Positions 1 through 5,257 of a DNA stretch of 6,981 nt are shown piece after piece (within the stretch, counting starts at the first letter, position 1; the number at the start of each line of letters is the position of its first letter). Where the stretch lies: contig WRFT01000099.1 in the NCBI GenBank assembly GCA_009776385.1, forward strand, positions 1 to 6,981. The letters run 5' to 3'. The position numbers and the translations under genes are program-made. Source of the DNA: Clostridia bacterium (lineage in GTDB: Bacteria > Bacillota > Clostridia > Christensenellales > Aristaeellaceae). The notes under the pieces are model-generated. The model made no database searches. It had not been told where the DNA came from and was given only the letters and a program-made list of their open reading frames with translations.

Positions 1-483
1 TCCGCTAAAAACCCGGAACGCGCCTTAATGTTTTTGGAACTATTGCGGCATGACGAAAGTTACTATGACCTGCTGACCTACGGTATCCGGGGTACCCACT
101 GGGAGATAAACGAAAGGGGCGAGCTACTGGCGCTGGATACCGAAGGCTTTGAACCGGAGGCTTACTGCTCTTGGGGTTTTAAAGAAAACAAGTTTTTCAA
201 GCCGCCCGTGGGTATGCCGCCGAACCTTCAAGAGGTAACCGCGGCGTTGGAAGCGCTATCTGCCGAGAGCCCAATTGCACTGTTCTTTCCGGAGTATGAA
301 CCGGTTAAGAACGAGCGCGCCGCGGTGTTTAATGTATGGCAGCAGTATGGGTTACCGTTGTCCTACGGCTATGTGGATGTGGAGAGCGGACTTAAAATGG
401 TGCGCGATAAATTAGCCGCAGCCGGCGTGAAGGATATACAAGCCGAACTGCAAAGGCAGCTTGAGGCTTTCATGCTGCGCTAA
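1..483 (+). CDS. Sugar ABC transporter solute-binding protein, C-terminal part (5' truncated)
   Basis: The frame is open from base 1 to the TAA at 481-483, so 160 residues of a longer protein are visible and the start lies upstream of the window. The opening residues SAKNPERALMFLELL followed by YYDLLTYGIRGTHWEI are typical of the C-terminal lobe of family 1 extracellular sugar-binding proteins of the LipO/YtcQ type, which end in a DUF3502-like region. The same layout recurs in the second binding protein of this window (YPERALAVLDLL, then YFDLHYYGFEGVHYVL, from residue 341), so the two are paralogues. Both also end in a similar amphipathic helix (ELQRQLEAF against EVQRQINEY). It would bind an oligosaccharide at the outer face of the membrane and hand it to a permease pair. 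The signal peptide is not visible. The permease genes downstream have their own promoter, so this gene may belong to a separate transcript. Confidence 0.85.
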   Translation, partial: SAKNPERALMFLELLRHDESYYDLLTYGIRGTHWEINERGELLALDTEGFEPEAYCSWGFKENKFFKPPVGMPPNLQEVTAALEALSAESPIALFFPEYEPVKNERAAVFNVWQQYGLPLSYGYVDVESGLKMVRDKLAAAGVKDIQAELQRQLEAFMLR

Positions 484-495
484 GGTAAATATCGC

Positions 496-530
496 TCGGT
501 TGGGGAAGCCGATGAAGGTTGATTGACCTT
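496..530 (+). other. Two tandem small hairpins after the first binding-protein gene
   Basis: TCGGTT (496-501) pairs with AGCCGA (507-512) with one G-U pair. AAGGTT (515-520) pairs with GACCTT (525-530) around a GATT tetraloop, also with one G-U pair. They start 13 bases after the stop codon. Neither is directly followed by a T run; a T-rich tract occurs only at 551-559. They could be a weak transcription end or an RNA 3'-end protector for the upstream gene. A standard intrinsic terminator is not supported. Confidence 0.3.
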
Positions 531-601
531 AAAATGTAAGTTGAATCATCTTGTTTTTTATAACATCAAACAGATTTCCCTGTAATCATACAAACAGCCT
601 A

Positions 602-630
602 TAGACAGGCAAAAAGTATGGTGTTATGCT
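602..630 (+). promoter_or_regulatory. Probable sigma-A type promoter for the permease genes
   Basis: A -35 box TAGACA (602-607, 5 of 6 to TTGACA) is separated by 17 bases from a -10 box TATGCT (625-630, 4 of 6 to TATAAT). The -10 box is preceded by TG at 622-623, giving an extended -10. Transcription would begin near 637, leaving a leader of about 57 bases before the TTG start at 694. Spacing and both boxes fit the housekeeping consensus; the start point has not been measured. Confidence 0.6.
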
Positions 631-644
631 TTTTTTACATAACA
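622..644. promoter_or_regulatory. Inverted repeat over the -10 box, candidate operator
   Basis: TGTTATG (622-628) and its exact reverse complement CATAACA (638-644) flank a 9-base centre containing seven Ts. The left arm supplies the extended -10 motif and half of the -10 hexamer, and the right arm covers the predicted start site. A dimeric regulator bound here would block RNA polymerase. The sequence does not match the catabolite-control cre consensus. No regulator gene is in the window. It could instead form a weak RNA hairpin if transcription started further upstream. Confidence 0.45.
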
Positions 645-679
645 GTACACTCAGTTCGGAAGTTGGTAAATCCACGCAC

Positions 680-685
680 GGGAGG
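680..685 (+). promoter_or_regulatory. Ribosome-binding site fixing the TTG start of the first permease
   Basis: GGGAGG lies 8 bases before TTG at 694. No in-frame ATG or GTG is as well placed, so the start at 694 rests on this site. Confidence 0.75.
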
Positions 686-693
686 CTTTCGGG

Positions 694-1677
694 TTGGTAA
701 AACGGAAACGGAATGGGGACAAGGCAGCCCTATCGGCGACAGAGTTCATTGCGATAAAAAAGAAGCATGGATTTCTTACCGAACTTAGCAAAAACAGAGT
801 GCTCTTTATTATGCTGCTGCCCGCCATACTGTATTTTGTTGTTTTCAAGTATCTACCCATGGCCGGTGTTTACCTTGCGTTTACCAAGTTCAACTACATT
901 GGCGGTATCTTCGGCAGCCCCTTCGTAGGCATGAATAACTTTCGTTTTTTATATATTTCCGGGGCTCTGTTTAATATCACGAAAAACACGGTGCTATACA
1001 ATATCGCATTTTTGATTACGGGCAACATCGCCCAAATTATGGTTGCCATCTTCATCAGCGAGATTCCGGGCCGATACTATAAAAAGATCACACAGTCCCT
1101 GATGTTCCTGCCGTACTTCGTATCATACGTCTTAGTGGGGTTTGTGGTATACAATATACTCAATTATGAGACCGGTCTGCTCAATTCGATACTAAGGTCG
1201 CTGGGGCTTGAGCCCGTTAACATGTACGGTAATGTCGGGGCATGGAAATACATCCTTGTTTTGTTTAACATTTGGAAGGGCATCGGGTACGGCAGTGTCA
1301 TCTACCTGGCCGCCATTATGGGTATCGACAGAGAGATGTACGAGGCGGCAAGGATTGACAGCGCGAACATCTTTCAGCAAACCCGTTATATTACGCTCCC
1401 CATGCTAAAGCCCACCTTCATCATTTTATTACTTTTGCAGCTTGGCAACATCCTGCGAGGCCAATTTGAATTGTTTTATCAAATTATCGGCGCAAACGGT
1501 ACCCTTTATAAGGCCACCGATATCATTGATACCTATGTGTTCCGCGCGTTGGTGAACTCCTTCGATGTTGGAATGGGAACCGCCGTTGGTTTATACCAGT
1601 CCTTTTTCGGCTTCGTTTTAATTATGTCGGTTAACGCGATTGTCAAACGGGTCAGCCCGGATTATGCCCTGTTTTAG
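694..1677 (+). CDS. Sugar ABC transporter permease, LplB/YteP-like
   Basis: A 327-residue inner-membrane permease of the type I sugar importer class (binding-protein-dependent transport inner-membrane component). About six hydrophobic segments are seen, roughly at residues 36-55, 98-122, 133-157, 185-207, 238-258 and 295-316, after a basic N-terminus (MVKRKR). Residues LLPAILYFVVFKYLPM near the first segment are typical of the LplB group. The cytoplasmic coupling loop that contacts the ATPase is at 217-240 (EAARIDSAN to ITLPMLKP). Its usual glycine is replaced by Ser223, although the ILP-like end is kept. Start codon is TTG with GGGAGG 8 bases upstream. The stop is 20 bases before the partner permease, so the two are co-transcribed. 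It would form a heterodimer with that partner. No ATPase gene is present nearby. Confidence 0.93.
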   Translation: MVKRKRNGDKAALSATEFIAIKKKHGFLTELSKNRVLFIMLLPAILYFVVFKYLPMAGVYLAFTKFNYIGGIFGSPFVGMNNFRFLYISGALFNITKNTVLYNIAFLITGNIAQIMVAIFISEIPGRYYKKITQSLMFLPYFVSYVLVGFVVYNILNYETGLLNSILRSLGLEPVNMYGNVGAWKYILVLFNIWKGIGYGSVIYLAAIMGIDREMYEAARIDSANIFQQTRYITLPMLKPTFIILLLLQLGNILRGQFELFYQIIGANGTLYKATDIIDTYVFRALVNSFDVGMGTAVGLYQSFFGFVLIMSVNAIVKRVSPDYALF

Positions 1678-1682
1678 GACAG

Positions 1683-1690
1683 AAGGGAGG
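1683..1690 (+). promoter_or_regulatory. Ribosome-binding site fixing the GTG start of the second permease
   Basis: AAGGGAGG ends 7 bases before GTG at 1698. A nearer ATG at 1693 is in another frame and reaches a stop after five codons, so GTG is the better start. Confidence 0.75.
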
Positions 1691-1697
1691 CCATGGA

Positions 1698-2624
1698 GTG
1701 CGCACGATAAAACACCGGTACAGCCGAACCATTAAAATTAAAACGGAAGGCTCTACCATCGCGTTTAATATAATCGGATACATGGTGGTGTTCATTTTTG
1801 CGCTGTTCTGCCTGCTGCCGTTTTGGGCGATTCTGTCCAGTTCCCTATCCAGCGAAAAGTCGGTTTTGCGGTATGGCGCCAGCCTTATCCCCAGGGAGTT
1901 TTCTACAAGCGCTTATGAATTCATCTTTAAAAGCCCACGCAAAATAATGAATGCCTACGGTGTTTCAACCATGGTGACCGTATCAGGAACGCTGTTGGGC
2001 TTGTTTTTAATCTCCATGACGGCCTATGTCCTATACCGAAAGGACTTTAAGTACAGGAACGCATTCGCTTTCGGGTTTTATTTTACACAGTTGTTCAGCG
2101 GGGGTTTGATTCCCTTTTATATTTTGGTGGTACAGTACTTGCAACTAAAAAACAATTACCTGGCGCTCATCCTGCCGCCGTTGATGAACGCTTGGTATAT
2201 TATTCTTTTCCGCAATTTTCTCAACTCCGTACCGGATTCACTTGTTGAATCCGCTAAAATTGACGGCGCGGGCGATTTTAGAATTTACGCCCAGATTATC
2301 TTGCCCTTGTCCACGCCGGGTTTGGCGACCGTCGGCTTGTTTTTAGCTCTTGGGTATTGGAATGACTGGTACCACGCGCTTCTGTTTATTAACACAAGGG
2401 ATATGTTTCCGCTGCAATTCCTGCTTTATGAAGTGTTACGGAGCGCCGAGTATATCGCCAAAATTCTCAGCCAGACGGGAGCCGTGATATCCACCGGAAA
2501 CCTTCCGACAGAAACAGTAAAAATGGCCACGGCTATGGTTGTTACGGGCCCCATTATTCTTTTGTATCCCATCATCCAGAAGTATTATGTCAAGGGCCTC
2601 ACCATCGGAGCGGTGAAAGGCTGA
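1698..2624 (+). CDS. Sugar ABC transporter permease, LplC/YtcP-like
   Basis: A 308-residue membrane permease that pairs with the preceding gene product. About six hydrophobic segments lie near residues 24-47, 88-112, 122-146, 153-172, 206-229 and 275-294. The coupling loop at 184-208 reads ESAKIDGAGDF then IILPLSTPG, with the canonical glycine at 190, unlike the partner. The C-terminus KYYVKGLTIGAVKG is a hallmark of the YtcP/LplC group of carbohydrate permeases. The start is GTG with a strong ribosome-binding site. Together the two permeases form the membrane channel of an oligosaccharide importer. In relatives of this group in Bacillus the ATPase is a shared MsmX-type protein encoded elsewhere, which fits its absence here. 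The substrate is not determined by the sequence. Confidence 0.94.
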   Translation: MRTIKHRYSRTIKIKTEGSTIAFNIIGYMVVFIFALFCLLPFWAILSSSLSSEKSVLRYGASLIPREFSTSAYEFIFKSPRKIMNAYGVSTMVTVSGTLLGLFLISMTAYVLYRKDFKYRNAFAFGFYFTQLFSGGLIPFYILVVQYLQLKNNYLALILPPLMNAWYIILFRNFLNSVPDSLVESAKIDGAGDFRIYAQIILPLSTPGLATVGLFLALGYWNDWYHALLFINTRDMFPLQFLLYEVLRSAEYIAKILSQTGAVISTGNLPTETVKMATAMVVTGPIILLYPIIQKYYVKGLTIGAVKG

Positions 2625-2707
2625 TCCGGGATACGGTAAACAGCATTTAATACATGAAAGAAGGTGGAGCCCGATAAGAGTATGCTCCGGTGAACTTTTA
2701 AACAAAG

Positions 2708-2714
2708 AAGGAGG
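2708..2714 (+). promoter_or_regulatory. Orphan Shine-Dalgarno sequence in the spacer before the second binding protein
   Basis: AAGGAGG is a near-perfect match to the 16S rRNA tail, but no ATG, GTG or TTG follows within 5-12 bases. The actual site for the next gene is a separate GGAGGG at 2770-2775. The orphan site may hold a ribosome and protect the 5' end of a processed mRNA, as described for the STAB-SD of Bacillus cry genes, or it may be the remnant of a lost gene start. Confidence 0.35.
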
Positions 2715-2780
2715 AAAGAAGGTACCTAAACGGTTTCCCGCGTGAACGAGATGACTTATTAAATTAAACGGAGGGCTTTT

Positions 2781-4301
2781 ATGAAACGTTTTATCACCCT
2801 ATTACTCGCCCTGGTTATGCTGTTTGCCATCATGGGTACGGGCACGGCTGTCGCGCTTGATACATCCGAATACGTCGAACTGATCGTCTATCAGTTCGGC
2901 GAGCCGGAAGCGGATGCCCAACTTGTTATCGACGCTCTTAACGAAAAACTGAAGGTCGATTTGAACTGCACGTTGAAATTCTACTGGATTCCGTGGACGG
3001 AATATCAATCGACCTACGCGATGCTGCTGACCGGCGGCGAACCGGTCGATATCGTTTACACGGCAAACTGGACACCGTTTGTCGAGCACGCCCAAAAAGG
3101 CGCGTTCCTGCCACTGGAAGAATTGCTGCCCGCGTACGCCCCGATATGCTACTCCCGGTTTGACGAGGTAGACTGGGTAGAATGCAGCTATGACGGGCAT
3201 ATCTACGCGCTGCCCAGCTATTTTACCATGGTTCTTCCCGATGGTGTCATGTACAGGAACGACCTGATAAAGAAGTATGGCCTGGATCCCATCAACTCCG
3301 TCCCGACGCTGGAGGCGTATCTTCAGGCTGTTAAGGACAATGAACCGGACATCATCCCCTTCCACCTAAGCGGCACGCTGGACCGCGGCGTCATGCAATT
3401 ATTCTGGTTTGAAAACAACTGGGCCGGCTTTACGCCCCTGCTGGACAAGTTCCTGGCTTATCCCGTATCCGCGGCCCAAGAGAACCTGAGAGATGTGTTC
3501 TGCTATGTTGACACACCCGAGTTTGAGGAATTCTGCAAGATGACGAAGGACTGGGCTGACAAGGGTTTCTGGTCTAAGAGCGCGCTGTCCAACCAAGTCC
3601 CCTCTTATGATTCGATGCCCATCGGCAGATCTGCCCTATCCATTGCGCATCTGGACAGATTAAAGGGCGATATCGGGGATAAAATTTTCGCCGACAATCC
3701 CGAATGGGAGCCGACGGCTTGGTTCCCCTTTGATAACCTGGGTTATCTTTTCCAAGCCGCCACCCTGCAAGATGCCACCGCGCTTCCAAGAAATTGCAGA
3801 TATCCCGAGCGCGCGTTGGCGGTACTCGATTTGCTCATCAACGACAGAGAGTACTTTGACCTGCATTATTACGGCTTCGAAGGCGTGCATTATGTGCTTG
3901 ACGAGCAAGGAAACATCACGCTTCCGGAAGGTGTGAGCGCGCAGACCAACGGCTTTAACCCGGGCGCGTTGATGAACTGGAACTTTAGGAACATGGATTT
4001 GTGGAGAGAGTACGCCAACCCGAATCAATGGCCGGACTTCCTGCCCGCCAGGGAGAGGGCACGGGCTGCCGCGGTGAAGGATAGGCTTAACGCGTTCCAG
4101 CTTAACCGGGACTCCATTGAAGCCGAGTTGGCCGCGATTGCTCAGCTTGACGATCAATACATGAAGCCGCTGCTTTACGGCGCGGCCGATTTGTCCACCC
4201 TTGAGGAGTTCAGGGCACAGCTTCGGGTAGCGGGACTTGAGAAGGTATTGGAAGAGGTTCAAAGGCAGATTAACGAATATGCCGATCTGTACGGATATTA
4301 A
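2781..4301 (+). CDS. Sugar ABC transporter solute-binding protein, secreted, DUF3502-like C-terminus
   Basis: A 506-residue extracellular family 1 sugar-binding protein. Residues 1-25 form a signal peptide: basic MKR, a hydrophobic core to about residue 18, then AVA before Leu26 as a likely signal peptidase I site. There is no cysteine before residue 63, so no lipobox; binding proteins of Gram-positive bacteria are normally lipid-anchored. The mature protein opens with a beta strand (YVELIVYQFG), followed by a typical binding-protein core with ML-TGGEPVDIVYTANW at about 81-97 and the substrate-lobe segment GVMYRNDLIKKYGLDP at 155-170. From about residue 341 (YPERALAVLDLL) it carries the DUF3502-like C-terminal lobe shared with the partial gene at the left edge. 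ATG start with GGAGGG at 2770-2775, 5 bases upstream. It presumably delivers oligosaccharide to the permease pair just before it. Confidence 0.92.
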   Translation: MKRFITLLLALVMLFAIMGTGTAVALDTSEYVELIVYQFGEPEADAQLVIDALNEKLKVDLNCTLKFYWIPWTEYQSTYAMLLTGGEPVDIVYTANWTPFVEHAQKGAFLPLEELLPAYAPICYSRFDEVDWVECSYDGHIYALPSYFTMVLPDGVMYRNDLIKKYGLDPINSVPTLEAYLQAVKDNEPDIIPFHLSGTLDRGVMQLFWFENNWAGFTPLLDKFLAYPVSAAQENLRDVFCYVDTPEFEEFCKMTKDWADKGFWSKSALSNQVPSYDSMPIGRSALSIAHLDRLKGDIGDKIFADNPEWEPTAWFPFDNLGYLFQAATLQDATALPRNCRYPERALAVLDLLINDREYFDLHYYGFEGVHYVLDEQGNITLPEGVSAQTNGFNPGALMNWNFRNMDLWREYANPNQWPDFLPARERARAAAVKDRLNAFQLNRDSIEAELAAIAQLDDQYMKPLLYGAADLSTLEEFRAQLRVAGLEKVLEEVQRQINEYADLYGY

Positions 4302-4335
4302 GCTTCTTACGCACTCATAACCTATATACAATGCG

Positions 4336-4372
4336 GCTCGGAACCTGTATGCTATGCATGCAGGTTCTGAGC
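4336..4372. other. Strong 17-bp intercistronic hairpin
   Basis: The arms 4336-4352 and 4356-4372 pair over 17 positions (15 Watson-Crick and two G-U) around a TAT loop. It begins 35 bases after the binding-protein stop and ends 40 bases before the next ATG. No T run follows on either strand, so it is not a standard terminator. A role in protecting the 3' end of the binding-protein mRNA, giving it more product than the downstream enzymes, is plausible by analogy with malE-malF type intergenic stem-loops. It could also be a copy of a dispersed palindromic repeat. A weak promoter-like pair (TTCTTA 4304-4309, TACAAT 4327-4332) lies just upstream. Confidence 0.7.
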
Positions 4373-4412
4373 AATTCAAGGCATTCTTACCAAATCTAAA
4401 GGAGATGTCACC

Positions 4413-5246
4413 ATGAGCCATCAACCCTTCCCCCGCACCGAGGTGGGCGGGCTTTCCCTATCACGCATGGTTATAGGCACAAACAACATCATGGGCGGAT
4501 CGCACCGCACCCATGCCCGCGACATGCATATCCGGGAAATTAACCACAGCGCCGCCGCCGTCGCGGACATCATTGAAGCCTATCTGGAATACGGCGTGGA
4601 TACCATTATAGGGTGCCTTTCCAAGTCGCGGTTTGCGTTGGACGGCATCAAGCTGGCCGAAGACCGGACGGGTAAAAAGGTCTATTTTATCGAACTGGCC
4701 TTTTTTGACATGAGTGACACAAAGGAAGCATTAAAAGCCGCAGACGATTACATCAAAAATTGCAAGAAGGCGGGCGTCCATATCTGTATGCCCCTTCATG
4801 TTTGTGTCGAGCAGCTTGTGAACAAGCAGACACGTACTATCGACCGCCTCGCCGATTATTTGTATATGATACGGGAGCATGGCATGATTCCCGGCTTATC
4901 GGCGCATATGCCGGAGATTATTGAGTTCGCGGATGAAAACGAATACGATGTGGAGACCTATATACAGATATATAATGCCGCCGGTTTCCTGATGCAAATG
5001 GAAGTGGAGACCGTACAAAAAATCATTTGGAAGGCTAAAAAGCCGGTACTGACCATCAAGCCCATGGCGGCGGGGCATTTAAACCCCCTGGTAGGCCTTA
5101 ACTTTGTGTGGAACACCATCCGCCCGCAGGACATGGTGGCCGTCGGATGCATGACCCCCGAAGAAGCCCATGAAACGGTGGAGTTTTCCCGTGCCGCGCT
5201 CGAACGCCGCCTTCCCGTGCTGGACGGCAGGGATCATCAGTATTAA
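4413..5246 (+). CDS. Aldo/keto reductase superfamily-like TIM-barrel protein of unknown function
   Basis: A 277-residue soluble protein without signal peptide. The N-terminus RTEVGGLSLSRMVIGTNN (8-25) resembles the first strand of aldo/keto reductases. GLSAHMPEI (161-169), YIQIYN (183-188), LTIKPMAAG (213-221) and VAVGCMTPEEA (242-252) match the later strands, including the late Lys-Pro strand and the C-terminal phosphate-side loop. However, the usual Asp-Thr-Ala-x-x-Tyr-Gly motif is VDTIIGCLSK (62-71) with no tyrosine, and the strand that should carry the catalytic lysine reads KVYFIE (89-94). His129 in HICMPLH could stand for the tetrad histidine. A histidine-rich stretch (His31, 34, 39, 45) follows the first strand. 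It may therefore not be a normal NADPH reductase. ATG start with AAAGGAG at 4398-4404. It is followed 11 bases later by the glycosidase-like gene, so the two are co-translated from one message. Similar uncharacterised proteins occur in Firmicutes, from memory. Confidence 0.75.
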   Translation: MSHQPFPRTEVGGLSLSRMVIGTNNIMGGSHRTHARDMHIREINHSAAAVADIIEAYLEYGVDTIIGCLSKSRFALDGIKLAEDRTGKKVYFIELAFFDMSDTKEALKAADDYIKNCKKAGVHICMPLHVCVEQLVNKQTRTIDRLADYLYMIREHGMIPGLSAHMPEIIEFADENEYDVETYIQIYNAAGFLMQMEVETVQKIIWKAKKPVLTIKPMAAGHLNPLVGLNFVWNTIRPQDMVAVGCMTPEEAHETVEFSRAALERRLPVLDGRDHQY

Positions 5247-5257
5247 GGGGATATAAA

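Noticed and set aside
1693..1710. ATG-started five-codon frame overlapping the second permease start
   Set aside because: The ribosome-binding site is also close to it, but it is too short to support, and GTG 1698 opens the real permease.
2666..2688. GGAGC/GCTCC inverted repeat in the spacer before the second binding protein
   Set aside because: It has only five base pairs around a 13-base loop and no T run, so it is easily chance.
2654..2762. Very short frames starting at 2654 and 2742 in the same spacer
   Set aside because: They encode about seven residues each, have no well-spaced ribosome-binding site, and show no leader-peptide pattern.
2802..3365. 187-codon open frame on the minus strand
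   Set aside because: It is antisense to the same binding-protein gene and shows no family features.
3660..4424. 254-codon open frame on the minus strand
   Set aside because: It lies opposite the well-supported binding-protein gene, has no recognisable domain, and is explained by the codon composition of that gene.
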